Below, in pieces: positions 17,820 to 26,069 of a stretch of 64,000 bases of DNA; within the stretch, counting starts at the first letter, position 1; each line of letters opens with the position of its first letter. Origin of the DNA: an uncultured Aquimarina sp. (GTDB taxonomy: Bacteria; Bacteroidota; Bacteroidia; Flavobacteriales; Flavobacteriaceae); the NCBI GenBank assembly GCA_947498455.1, contig CANMKK010000017.1:46861-110860 (forward strand). The letters are read 5' to 3'. The notes under the pieces are model-generated. The model was not told the DNA's origin and made no database searches. It saw nothing but the letters and a program-made list of their open reading frames with translations. A program made the translations under genes and the position numbers.

Positions 17820-18218
17820 ATGGCTACTATTGAGGAATTGATTGAGAAATCCGAGACACGAATTTTTAAAGCTGTTTTTCCGAATACAACAAATCATTAT
17901 GAAACATTGTTTGGAGGTACCGCTTTGCAGCTTATGGATGAGGTTTCCTTTATTTGCGCAACACGTTTTAGTAGAAAAAAAGTGGTGACAATTTCTACAG
18001 ATAAAATCGATTTCGAAAAACCAATCCCAGAAGGGACTATTATAGAACTAGTAGCAAAAATTACTAAAGTTGGTAGAACGAGTTGTACTGTGAAGGTTGA
18101 TATATATAAAGAAGATATGTATAGCGATGACCGAGAAATTGCAGTTTCGGGTCATTTTAAATTTGTAGCCGTTGATAATGATAAGAAACCAACACCTATA
18201 ATAGATGGTAGGGGATAA
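17820..18218 (+). CDS. Acyl-CoA thioesterase, hotdog fold (YciA/BACH type)
   Basis: A 132-residue hotdog-fold thioesterase that hydrolyses acyl-CoA to free acid and CoA. The family motif is clear: NHYETLFGGTALQLMDEVSFICATRFS, with Asn/His-Tyr and the Asp-Glu catalytic region, then ISTDKIDFEKPIPEGTIIEL and a TKVGRTSCTVKVDIY strand. The length is normal for a single-hotdog YciA-like protein. It is transcribed divergently from a nitroreductase gene and may share its control. The acyl-chain preference is not visible. Confidence 0.9.
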   Translation: MATIEELIEKSETRIFKAVFPNTTNHYETLFGGTALQLMDEVSFICATRFSRKKVVTISTDKIDFEKPIPEGTIIELVAKITKVGRTSCTVKVDIYKEDMYSDDREIAVSGHFKFVAVDNDKKPTPIIDGRG

Positions 18219-18243
18219 AAAAAGCGCACTAGAAAGAGTGCGC
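18217..18243 (-). terminator. Terminator of nhaC
   Basis: GCGCACT (18224-18230) pairs with AGTGCGC (18237-18243) around a 6-nt loop. Read on the minus strand it is followed by a run of seven Ts (18217-18223), so it mainly ends nhaC transcription. Confidence 0.8.
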
Positions 18244-18274
18244 CGATTTGGTATTAGTTTAAGTGTGTCCTATC

Positions 18275-19759
18275 TTAGGTAGTTTTTAATTGTTTTATTT
18301 TAATTCTAAAAGCAGCAAAAAGCAATGTCATAAATGGACTTAACCAATTGAAGATTGCAAAAAAGAAATAATCAACAACAGGAACACCTAACACTCCACT
18401 TTGATATGCTCCACAAGTATTCCAAGGAATTAAAACCGAAGTAACCGTTCCTGCATCTTCTAGGGTTCGGCTTAAATTTTCAGGAGCCAATCCTTTATCC
18501 TTAAAAGCTTTGGCATACATTCTTCCTGGAACTACAATTGCTAAGTATTGATCAGATGCTGTAACATTTAGAGCAAGACAACTAGCAACAGTACTGGCAA
18601 ACAAACCAAATATAGAATCGAATAAACCAAGAAGTGCTTTGCTGATTCGTGCTAATGCTCCGATGGCATCCATTACACCTCCAAACACCATTGCACATAT
18701 AATAAGCCATATGGTACCAAGCATTCCCGCCATTCCGCCAGAGCTAAATAAATCGTTTAACTCCTTACTAGTTGTTTCTATAGAAGTATCCACAGTGATA
18801 GCTTTCATGACTCCTTTATAAGCGCTATTAAAACTAAGCGTATCACTATCCGCAATATTTATTACAATTTCCGGTTGTGCTATAATTGCTGCGATCGCTC
18901 CTAAAAGCGTACCTGCTAATAAAGCAATAAGAGGAGGTGTCTTTTTTATAATTAAACCTATAACCAGAATAGGTACAATAAATAACCAGGGAGAAATAGT
19001 AAAAGCACCTTGTATAGCTTCTAATTGATCACTAATTTCAGGAGTACCCGATGTATCTAGTGTAAATCCAATAATAATGAATATTATAAGTGTTACAATG
19101 ACAGTAGGTACAGTAGTATAGGCCATATATTTAATATGATCAAATAATTCTGCACCTGCCATTGCCGGTGCAAGATTAGTAGTGTCAGAAAGTGGAGACA
19201 TTTTATCTCCAAAGTAGGCGCCAGAAATAACTGCCCCTGCGGTCATTCCCAATGAAATTCCTAATGTATCCCCGATACCAATAAGCGCTATACCTACTGT
19301 AGCAGAAGTAGTCCAAGAACTACCTGTGGCAATGGAGATTATCGCACAGATAACTACACAAGCGGCCAGAAATATAGTAGGGTTTAAGATTTGTAATCCA
19401 TAATATATCATTGTTGGTATAATACCGCTTATTAGCCAAGTTCCAGCCAGAGCACCAACCATAAGTAAAATGAGTAAGGCTCCTGTAGTAGATTTTACAT
19501 TCTTAGCAATCTCCTCCATCATTTGTTTGTAGGTAACCTTATTGTAAAAACCGACAATCGCAGCCACTGCAGCACCTAGAAGTAATATAAATTGATTACT
19601 ACCACTCAAAGCGTCATCACCAAATGCAAAATACACATTATAGAATAACATACCTACTAAAGCAATAATTGGAATTAAAGCTTCCCAAATGTTTAACTCT
19701 TTGTTTTCAATAATTTCTTCGTTTTTGGGATCTGTAGGGGTTATGTTTTTACTTTCCAT
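18275..19759 (-). CDS. nhaC: Na+/H+ antiporter NhaC family
   Basis: A 494-residue inner-membrane protein with about 12 hydrophobic helices. The hallmarks of NhaC are present: LLMVGALAGTWLISGIIPTMIYYGL, ATGSSWTTSATVGIALIGIG, GAVISGAYFGDKMSPLSDTTNLAP, and late SCLALNVTASDQYLAIVVPGRMY and EDAGTVTSVLIPWNTCGAYQ. The family exchanges external protons for cytoplasmic sodium (some members exchange malate/lactate). Presence fits a marine lifestyle. The N-terminal cytoplasmic tail (about residues 1-22) is charged. It stands alone and has its own terminator. Confidence 0.93.
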   Translation of the reverse strand: MESKNITPTDPKNEEIIENKELNIWEALIPIIALVGMLFYNVYFAFGDDALSGSNQFILLLGAAVAAIVGFYNKVTYKQMMEEIAKNVKSTTGALLILLMVGALAGTWLISGIIPTMIYYGLQILNPTIFLAACVVICAIISIATGSSWTTSATVGIALIGIGDTLGISLGMTAGAVISGAYFGDKMSPLSDTTNLAPAMAGAELFDHIKYMAYTTVPTVIVTLIIFIIIGFTLDTSGTPEISDQLEAIQGAFTISPWLFIVPILVIGLIIKKTPPLIALLAGTLLGAIAAIIAQPEIVINIADSDTLSFNSAYKGVMKAITVDTSIETTSKELNDLFSSGGMAGMLGTIWLIICAMVFGGVMDAIGALARISKALLGLFDSIFGLFASTVASCLALNVTASDQYLAIVVPGRMYAKAFKDKGLAPENLSRTLEDAGTVTSVLIPWNTCGAYQSGVLGVPVVDYFFFAIFNWLSPFMTLLFAAFRIKIKQLKTT

Positions 19760-19947
19760 ATAATGTTTAGAAATTTTTAAGGATGTAATGTTACGATATT
19801 ATTAAAATTTATGCAACGTATTCTCATCGTTTAATTGGCTAGGTGTTGTAATGAAAACGTTAAAAATTCATAACACGAGACTGGGTATTGTTTTTATCGA
19901 ATATATATGCTTTTTGTCGATAATTCTATTTTGTTTTAAGCTCAGTT

Positions 19948-19978
19948 TTTGTTCACTAATGCTGTTGTTATAGTTTTG
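19948..19978 (+). promoter_or_regulatory. Full-consensus Bacteroidota promoter of an orphan unit
   Basis: TTTG at 19948-19951, a 19-nt spacer, and TAGTTTTG at 19971-19978 give both elements of the flavobacterial consensus at the right distance. No plus-strand protein gene follows before the terminator at 20079. Confidence 0.6.
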
Positions 19979-19984
19979 TGGCAA

Positions 19985-20118
19985 GAAGAAATATGAAAGA
20001 GAAAAATTGGAATTGCTAAGTACTTTTTATTCCTAATCAAGCTTAATTTTCCCCCATAGAATAGGCTTGGAAATTACTAAAGGTCGTCTAAATTCATTTA
20101 GATGACCTTTGTTTTTTT
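19985..20118 (+). ncRNA. Candidate small RNA of about 135 nt
   Basis: The region runs from the predicted start after the promoter at 19948-19978 to a strong rho-independent terminator at 20079-20118. The only ATG frame inside it is eight codons (from 19993), so a structured regulatory RNA is more likely than an mRNA. I do not recognise a family. The flanking genes are both on the opposite strand. Confidence 0.45.
20079..20118 (+). terminator. Terminator of the orphan transcription unit
   Basis: A 14-bp stem (20079-20092 with 20097-20110, one G-U pair) with a TTCA loop is followed by seven Ts. Confidence 0.85.
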
Positions 20119-20180
20119 ATTAGGTATTATACCCCGTAAGTTGTATTACTTGGTAAGTTAATTATAATCTTTAAGGGTGT

Positions 20181-20546
20181 TTATTTTACCATCCACATTC
20201 CTATAAATACTAAAAGAAGTCCTAATACTAGAGATATAGAGGTATATAAAAAAAAATTAATAAAATCCCCAGTCTTTAAAAACATATGATTTTCATATGC
20301 AAAAGTAGAAAATGTAGTAAAACCACCACAGAAGCCTGTTGCAAGTAGTAAAACAGTATTCTGTGAAAGCATTGTATTCTTTAGTGCCAACCCCAAAATA
20401 ATCCCTATCAGAAAACTTCCTAGTATATTAACCGTAAGTGTACCATACGGGAAAGTTCCATTAGCGCCGTTTAGATACTTGCTAGCAAGGTATCTAGCGA
20501 TACTTCCTGTACCACCTCCTATAAAAACTAATATTAATTGTTTCAT
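20181..20546 (-). CDS. crcB: Fluoride efflux transporter CrcB (Fluc channel)
   Basis: A 121-residue membrane protein with four helices that forms a dual-topology fluoride channel. Family landmarks are visible: GGGTGSIARYLASKYLNG at the N-terminus, FPYGTLTVNILGSFLIG with the pore Asn, and GFCGGFTTFSTFAYEN with the phenylalanine box and TFSTF motif. The length is normal for Fluc. I saw no fluoride riboswitch in the 68 bp upstream, which is mostly a terminator stem of the preceding gene. It stands as a single gene, so homodimers are expected. Confidence 0.94.
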   Translation of the reverse strand: MKQLILVFIGGGTGSIARYLASKYLNGANGTFPYGTLTVNILGSFLIGIILGLALKNTMLSQNTVLLLATGFCGGFTTFSTFAYENHMFLKTGDFINFFLYTSISLVLGLLLVFIGMWMVK

Positions 20547-20561
20547 ACTTGACCTCGATAG

Positions 20562-20597
20562 AAAAATAAAATCCAGGAACCCCTGGATTTTATTTTT
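20562..20597 (-). terminator. Strong terminator of the SRPBCC gene
   Basis: A 16-bp perfect stem (20562-20577 with 20582-20597) with a 4-nt loop ends in T-rich sequence on either strand. It sits between the SRPBCC stop and the crcB start. Confidence 0.85.
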
Positions 20598-20614
20598 AAG
20601 ATATAAAATTATCC

Positions 20615-21649
20615 TTATTTAATAGGAACATATATTTCTGTAACCCACTCAGCTGGATTTGGTTGTAAATTAGGATCGGTTTTGTATACTTCAAAAGGAG
20701 GAGTTTCTGTGTTTGGCTCTAAATTGTTGTCCGTTATATATTTATAGGCAGTTTCCCATGCTTTTTTTAGGTGGACATAATCTCCTTTTAAGGTAGTTTT
20801 AACTGCTTTTTGTCTAGGTAAAAAGTCACATAAGATATTACTATCGGTAGGAGTGATTACTTTCTCTCTTACAGGTATAGCTGTTGAGTAGATTGCCGTT
20901 CCTTGCTCTTCATTAAATTCATTATATAGCGTAAAAGGCATTCCGCTTTGAGGAAGTTTGTTTTGTTGTATGTATGCTTGAACTGCTGGTAGCATTTGAG
21001 TCATTTTTTGTGGAATTGCTGCAATCGAAGATGCTGTAGCACTATACATATAAAAACCTCCACTGTGTTCAGTAACTCCATCAACATTAATAGAGTGCTC
21101 TTTCATTTTTTCATTAGCGAATGTATCTAGTTTTTCAAGACCTCTACTATACATAGGTCTTAGGTTTTGAGATAATGTACTATCTTGGGTAAGCCAAAAA
21201 GCTTTTTCCATAAAAGATTGTTCTCCTTTCATTCCCCAAGTAACTTTTGTTTTTTTACCTTCTATTTTTTCGAATTTCCAATAAACATCACTCTTACTTT
21301 CTCCCATAGGAGTGATAAAAGTAATTTTTTGATCTATACTAGAAAAAGGAGCAGTTTTTGTCGTTTCCATTTTTCCTTCTCCTTGAGTCTCACTTTTCCA
21401 TGAGTATGAAGAGCCTTCTCCGCTTGTTTTTTCTGAATAATTCATAATTAAATCATCAGAACTATCCATCCAAGGACCCCATTTTTCCCAGGTCTTATAT
21501 TCATTAATTGTATTAAATAATAATTCATCAGGAGCTTCAATAACTCTACTTTCTTCTACCTGAAATTTACCATCTTTAGTAGCTATATATACTGCCCCAC
21601 CAATAACTACCAGTAATAATAGAAAAAATAAATACTTTATAATTTTCAT
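20615..21649 (-). CDS. Membrane-anchored SRPBCC domain protein with GyrI-like effector-binding domain
   Basis: A 344-residue protein with an N-terminal membrane anchor (residues 5-24, hydrophobic and followed by YIATKDGKF). Next is a START/SRPBCC lipid-binding fold (about 30-175, starting VEESRVIEAPDELLFNTINEYKTWEKW) and a C-terminal GyrI/SOUL-like effector-binding domain (about 190-344, ending FEVYKTDP..NPAEWVTEIYVPIK). Both domains bind small hydrophobic or drug-like ligands in other proteins. No catalytic residues are evident, and the gene has its own terminator. The function is not known to me. Confidence 0.75.
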   Translation of the reverse strand: MKIIKYLFFLLLLVVIGGAVYIATKDGKFQVEESRVIEAPDELLFNTINEYKTWEKWGPWMDSSDDLIMNYSEKTSGEGSSYSWKSETQGEGKMETTKTAPFSSIDQKITFITPMGESKSDVYWKFEKIEGKKTKVTWGMKGEQSFMEKAFWLTQDSTLSQNLRPMYSRGLEKLDTFANEKMKEHSINVDGVTEHSGGFYMYSATASSIAAIPQKMTQMLPAVQAYIQQNKLPQSGMPFTLYNEFNEEQGTAIYSTAIPVREKVITPTDSNILCDFLPRQKAVKTTLKGDYVHLKKAWETAYKYITDNNLEPNTETPPFEVYKTDPNLQPNPAEWVTEIYVPIK

Positions 21650-21864
21650 GTTAGTTAGTTTTAATTGTTTACAAAGCTAATATAATCAATTTTTAACGCC
21701 TCATAAATCTGAAAATTCATTTTTGAAAAGTAGGCAAACATCATAGTTTATAAGGTTGGCAGTTAAATAATATACTATTGTTTTGGGAATAGTTCTAAAA
21801 GCTTAATTTATAGAAGAAAACGATGGTGAAGAAAGTGCTGAACTTTTTGAATTTTTTATTTTGT

Positions 21865-21872
21865 TACATTTG
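21865..21872 (+). promoter_or_regulatory. -7 promoter box of the M49 peptidase gene
   Basis: TACATTTG matches TAnnTTTG and lies 27 bp before the ATG at 21900. Confidence 0.45.
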
Positions 21873-21899
21873 CTAAAATAATCAAACACACAATAAAAT

Positions 21900-23951
21900 A
21901 TGAAATTCAATCATTTATTCATCTTAATGGCTATTGGAGTTATACTGGTGGCTTGTAAAAAAGATCCAAGTATTCAGGATCAGATCAATCAACAGGAAAA
22001 AGAAAAAGAGGTTGTAAAAGAAGAATTTGAACAAGTAGTAGAACAATTTGCAGATTTGAGAATTTTGAGGTATCAAATTCCGGGATGGGAAAATTTATCA
22101 CTTAAGGAACAGAAGCTGGTGTATTACCTAACGCAAGCAGGTTTGAGTGGACGTGATATAATTTGGGATCAGAACTATCGTCACAATCTGACCATACGAA
22201 AAGCTTTGGAAAAAATATATGTATCATATAAAGGGGATAAAACTACCGATGATTGGAAAGCTTTTGAAGAGTATTTAAAAAGAGTATGGTTTTCTAATGG
22301 GATCCATCATCATTATAGTAATGATAAAATTAAACCAGAATTCGACACACAGTTTCTGAAGCAGCTTTTAGCTGATACCGATTCTAGACTTCCAGAAGCA
22401 GCTTTTGATGTTATTTTTAATGACCAAGATCTTAAAAAAGTTAATCAAGCAAAAGGTGTTGATAATGTGGCCTTATCTGCTGTAAATTTATATGGACAAG
22501 GAGTGACGAACCAAGATGTAATATCTTTTTATAAAAATAAGAAATCACCTGATGCAAAAAGACCATTGTCGTATGGTTTAAATTCTCAACTGGTAAAAGA
22601 AAATGGCAAAGTCAAAGAACGTGTTTATAAGTCTGGAGGATTGTATGGATCGGCAATTGACGAAATCATTAAGTGGTTAGAAAAAGCAAAGGGAGTTGCA
22701 GAAAACAAAGCTCAAGGAGATGCATTGGCATTGTTAATAGAGTATTACAAAACAGGAGATTTACAAACCTGGGATGATTATAATGTTGCCTGGACAAAGG
22801 CTACAGAAGGGAATATTGATTACATAAATAGTTTCATTGAAGTATACAATGACCCGTTAGGATATAGAGGATCTTATGAAACAATCGTACAGATCAAAGA
22901 TTTCGATATGTCTGCAAAAATGGCAGTTTTGTCAGAAAATGCACAGTGGTTCGAAGATAATTCTCCTTTAATGAGAGAACATAAAAAAGCTAATGTTGTT
23001 GGGGTAACTTATAAAGTAGTTACTGTGGCAGGAGAAGCAGGAGATGCATCTCCAAGTACACCAATAGGGGTTAATTTGCCTAATGCTAACTGGATAAGAG
23101 CAGAGGTTGGTTCTAAATCAGTATCTCTTGGAAATATAACCAATGCTTATAATAATGCAAGAGGTTCAGGAAGACTTAAAGAGTTTGTACATGATAAAGA
23201 AGAATTTGAGTTAGAAGAAAAATATGGACAGTTGTCCGGTAAGTTACATACGGCGTTACATGAGGTAATAGGGCATGCATCCGGTCAATTAAATCCAGGA
23301 GTTGGAGAGACCAAAGAAACACTAAAGAATTACGCATCGACATTAGAAGAAGGACGTGCAGATTTAGTAGGGTTGTATTACTTAATGGATGTAAAACTTC
23401 AGGAATTAGGATTAGTAGATGATTGGGAAAAGTTAGGAAAAGCTACCTATGATAGGTATATAAGAAATGGTTTGCTAACTCAGTTAATCCGTTTAAAAGT
23501 TGGAGATGATGTAGAGGAAGCACACATGCGTAATCGCCAGTGGGTAAGCGCTTGGGCATATGAACAAGGTAAGAAAGATAATGTTATAGAAAAAGTGACA
23601 AGAGAAGGGAAAACGTATTATAATATTAATGATTATCGCAAACTACGCGAGATTTTTGGTCAATTACTTAAAGAAACTCAGCGAATTAAATCCGAGGGAG
23701 ATTATAAAGCAGCAGAAGCATTGGTAGAAGGGTATGGAGTAAAAGTAGACCCTGTAGTGCATGCAGAAATATTAAAAAGGAATGAGCAGTTTGATTCTGC
23801 TCCTTATAGCGGTTTTGTAAACCCTGTCTTGATTCCTGAAGTAGATGCAGCTGGAGAAATTACTAAAATAAATGTAACTCAGCCTAGAGATTATGTTTCT
23901 CAGATGTTAGAATACAGTGCTAAGTACGGTTTTTTACCAGAAGTGAATTAA
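21900..23951 (+). CDS. Lipoprotein M49 family peptidase (dipeptidyl peptidase III-like)
   Basis: A 683-residue zinc exopeptidase. The signal peptide ends in a lipobox LVAC with Cys19, so it is lipid-anchored. The M49 zinc motif HEVIGH (His454, Glu455, His459) and second motif EEGRAD (Glu483-Glu484) are in place, flanked by LHTALHE and SGQLNPG. M49 peptidases release dipeptides from the N-terminus of oligopeptides. Homologues in Bacteroidota are sometimes mislabelled as dihydrofolate reductase; no DHFR domain is visible here. The length is typical of bacterial DPP III (about 670-700 residues). Confidence 0.92.
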   Translation: MKFNHLFILMAIGVILVACKKDPSIQDQINQQEKEKEVVKEEFEQVVEQFADLRILRYQIPGWENLSLKEQKLVYYLTQAGLSGRDIIWDQNYRHNLTIRKALEKIYVSYKGDKTTDDWKAFEEYLKRVWFSNGIHHHYSNDKIKPEFDTQFLKQLLADTDSRLPEAAFDVIFNDQDLKKVNQAKGVDNVALSAVNLYGQGVTNQDVISFYKNKKSPDAKRPLSYGLNSQLVKENGKVKERVYKSGGLYGSAIDEIIKWLEKAKGVAENKAQGDALALLIEYYKTGDLQTWDDYNVAWTKATEGNIDYINSFIEVYNDPLGYRGSYETIVQIKDFDMSAKMAVLSENAQWFEDNSPLMREHKKANVVGVTYKVVTVAGEAGDASPSTPIGVNLPNANWIRAEVGSKSVSLGNITNAYNNARGSGRLKEFVHDKEEFELEEKYGQLSGKLHTALHEVIGHASGQLNPGVGETKETLKNYASTLEEGRADLVGLYYLMDVKLQELGLVDDWEKLGKATYDRYIRNGLLTQLIRLKVGDDVEEAHMRNRQWVSAWAYEQGKKDNVIEKVTREGKTYYNINDYRKLREIFGQLLKETQRIKSEGDYKAAEALVEGYGVKVDPVVHAEILKRNEQFDSAPYSGFVNPVLIPEVDAAGEITKINVTQPRDYVSQMLEYSAKYGFLPEVN

Positions 23952-23975
23952 ACTTTTTATAGATACTAAGACTAT

Positions 23976-24018
23976 AAACGTCCTTTCAGATATTAATTTG
24001 AAAGGACGTTTTTTTTAA
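23976..24018 (+). terminator. Terminator after the M49 peptidase gene
   Basis: AAACGTCCTTTCA pairs with TGAAAGGACGTTT (23976-23988 with 23999-24011), followed by a run of Ts. It also lies just past the stop of the convergent gene. Confidence 0.85.
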
Positions 24019-25340
24019 AATTTATAAGTAAGTCCTATTTTAAAATTAGTGAACCTATTTGCAGCAGAAAATAATAAAGTTTCATCTCCAGTATTCATGA
24101 ACTGACGTCTTGGAGCATTGATATGTACATATTTATAAGATGCGGTTACACCAATATTTTCATTAAACTTCATGTTTGCAGAGCTTATCCATTCTGCTCG
24201 ATAATTAATCTTACTATCTTCCAATATGTCATTATTGTCTACTGTAAATGTTGTTTTGTTATTAAGGTCATCATCAGAGATAGCTGTTTTTAGGTAGAGT
24301 TTAGAGTCAAAAGAAAATTTATCCAATTTAAGTTCAATATTTGGCCCTGCGACTAACCTAAAAAGATTTACGGGAGAAAAACTTCCTATTGAATCGGTAT
24401 TAACTCCGAATAGCTTTAAATCATTGTTAGTTTTCTCGGTTTCATAATTAATACCTAATAAAAAAGAGAGCCTTACTTTACTTTCCATTTTTTTTATAGA
24501 GTTTATAACTCTGTTTAAACTACGTTTTAATACAAATTCTTCTTTTTTTTCCAGTTTCGTACCTTTGCTAGGACAAAATTCTCCTTTGCAAAAAGCAATA
24601 AAAAACTCTTTATTATCTTTTTCAGATAAACTTATAGGTATATTACCAACTCGTTTTAATTTAAAGTTTGTGATTTTATTAAACTTTTCTACTCCTTTAT
24701 TAGAGAGTTTTCTCTTATTTTCCTTTCCTTCTTTTGCATTTTTTCCAGATATATATGCATTCCATACGATACCTGCTCCTGTTTCATATCTTTGACTGAT
24801 ATTAAGAAAAATATTGGTGCTTCGTTTTATAAATATATATCCTTCATAATCTATTTTGTTTCCGATATGATGATCATAGGCCATGCTAAGATCAGAGAAA
24901 TTCTCAACAAAATTCCCATCTTGGATTTGTATCATTAAATCTGAATTAAATTTTAATTGACCGGGAAAAAAGCCTTTTTGAATATTTGCAGATATATTAA
25001 ATCTGGTAAGATCACTATTTTGAGAATTATTTAAGGTTAAACCAAAGCTTAATTTTCCTTTAAAATTCGTTTCTATCAATTCTTGATTTTTTGCAAATTT
25101 TAAAAAACTGTCATATTCAGTTCTGTTAAATGAATCTTGTTGATTTAATAGAATATTATTAAGTTGCTGTTTAATAATTTCTTTTTTTAAAGTAGTGTCT
25201 AGTTTAATCAATTTTTCTATTTCAATGATTAAATTGTTTTTTAAAATTAATTTATCATATACGTTAATAGGATTAACTTTTTCTTGAGCAAAGGATGCAA
25301 GGTTAATAAATATTCCAATTATTAGAAGTGTTTTTTTCAT
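24015..25340 (-). CDS. Putative outer membrane beta-barrel protein of unknown function
   Basis: A 441-residue protein with a signal peptide ending ASFAQ (residues 1-19). A helical Lys-rich region follows (about 25-85), then many alternating amphipathic strands, and the C-terminus FTNFKIGLTYKF is the kind of final aromatic strand seen in outer membrane barrels. A short loop (about residues 250-262) carries CKGEFCPSKG. I do not recognise the family. The promoter (TAGTTTTG at 25367-25374) carries upstream an element nearly identical to that before the subtilase operon, so it is likely controlled by the neighbouring two-component system. Confidence 0.7.
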   Translation of the reverse strand: MKKTLLIIGIFINLASFAQEKVNPINVYDKLILKNNLIIEIEKLIKLDTTLKKEIIKQQLNNILLNQQDSFNRTEYDSFLKFAKNQELIETNFKGKLSFGLTLNNSQNSDLTRFNISANIQKGFFPGQLKFNSDLMIQIQDGNFVENFSDLSMAYDHHIGNKIDYEGYIFIKRSTNIFLNISQRYETGAGIVWNAYISGKNAKEGKENKRKLSNKGVEKFNKITNFKLKRVGNIPISLSEKDNKEFFIAFCKGEFCPSKGTKLEKKEEFVLKRSLNRVINSIKKMESKVRLSFLLGINYETEKTNNDLKLFGVNTDSIGSFSPVNLFRLVAGPNIELKLDKFSFDSKLYLKTAISDDDLNNKTTFTVDNNDILEDSKINYRAEWISSANMKFNENIGVTASYKYVHINAPRRQFMNTGDETLLFSAANRFTNFKIGLTYKF

Positions 25341-25366
25341 GACTAAATAGCTTTGATTTATGATGT

Positions 25367-25374
25367 CAAAACTA
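25367..25374 (-). promoter_or_regulatory. -7 promoter box of the beta-barrel gene
   Basis: The minus strand reads TAGTTTTG, a match to TAnnTTTG, 27 bp before the ATG at 25340. The TTTG lies 26 bp downstream of the shared element at 25393-25416. Confidence 0.55.
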
Positions 25375-25392
25375 TTTTAATATCAATTAAAT

Positions 25393-25416
25393 AACCATAC
25401 CCAATCAAAGGTATTT
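25393..25416 (-). promoter_or_regulatory. Candidate response-regulator operator, copy 1
   Basis: A 24-bp element whose plus-strand reading is AACCATACCCAAT, four variable bases, then GGTATTT. It matches the element at 30064-30087 at 21 of 24 positions and is placed at the same 26-bp distance from the promoter TTTG. It is centred near -45 relative to the predicted transcript start, a normal site for an activator of the NarL/LuxR type. Confidence 0.6.
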
Positions 25417-25442
25417 ATATGGTTTGTGTACTGTAAATTCCC

Positions 25443-26069
25443 CTAAAAATCATATTTTTTCTCAATAGCATAACGTAATAATTCACCTTTCCCGTGGAGG
25501 TTAAGTTTACGAATAATGTTTTTACGATGTGTTTCTATAGTTGAGACTGAATTAAAGCGGATAGCCGCAATTTCAGAAGAGGTTTTTCCTTGTCCGATTA
25601 ATGTAAGGATTTCGCGTTCACTTTTGGAAAGTAATTGTTTCTTTTTTTGTGGTTCTATATTTTCAGAAAGAAAAGAAGGGTCTATAGATGCGTCAAAAAA
25701 TGTATTTCCTTTTATAACTTCCTGAATTGCAGAAAGCACCTCTTTCAAAGGAGAATTCTTTAGTAAATACCCTGACGCTCCTGCTGCTACCATTTGCCTG
25801 ACAGCATCTTCCTGATCAAACATAGAAAAAGCAATTACTTTGATGTGAGGTAATTCTTTTTTGATGATTTTGGTAGCTACGATACCATCCATTTTTGGCA
25901 TCCTGATATCTGTTAATATGATTTTAGGTTGTTTCCTTCTGGCTATTTCTAGCAGAGCTTCCCCATCATTGGCTCTTCCAACAATACTAATATCCTCTTC
26001 ATATTTCAGGAGTAAGTCTACTCCATCAATTAGGGATTGGTGATCTTCGGCAATAGCAATAGTTATCAT
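25443..26069 (-). CDS. LuxR/NarL-type response regulator
   Basis: A 208-residue regulator. The receiver domain (residues 1-120) has AEDH, Asp54 in LTDIRMPKMDG, and Lys in GYLLKNSPLKEV. The C-terminal LuxR helix-turn-helix (about 140-205) shows LLSKSEREILTLIGQGKTSSEIA and TIETHRKNIIRKLNL. The start codon overlaps the stop of the sensor kinase gene by 4 bp, so the two are translationally coupled and almost certainly cognate. It is the last gene of the subtilase operon, and it likely binds the paired elements at 25393 and 30064. Confidence 0.93.
   Translation of the reverse strand: MITIAIAEDHQSLIDGVDLLLKYEEDISIVGRANDGEALLEIARRKQPKIILTDIRMPKMDGIVATKIIKKELPHIKVIAFSMFDQEDAVRQMVAAGASGYLLKNSPLKEVLSAIQEVIKGNTFFDASIDPSFLSENIEPQKKKQLLSKSEREILTLIGQGKTSSEIAAIRFNSVSTIETHRKNIIRKLNLHGKGELLRYAIEKKYDF

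Larger units (their letters stand above)
19760..20180. other. Intergenic stretch between nhaC and crcB containing an orphan transcription unit
   Basis: About 420 bases with no supported protein gene. It contains a full-consensus promoter and a strong terminator on the plus strand, described separately as a small RNA candidate. Confidence 0.6.

Noticed and set aside
20547..20614. Fluoride riboswitch upstream of crcB
   Set aside because: The interval is almost filled by a terminator stem and shows no fluoride-aptamer core.
21806..21885. A 19-base match to part of the DUF6952 gene (TTTATAGAAGAAAACGATG)
   Set aside because: An in-frame stop lies directly in front of it and the similarity ends after this short AT-rich word; most likely chance.
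21900..23951. Dihydrofolate reductase annotation for this protein
   Set aside because: The zinc motif HEVIGH and second motif EEGRAD are those of M49 peptidases; no DHFR fold motif is present.
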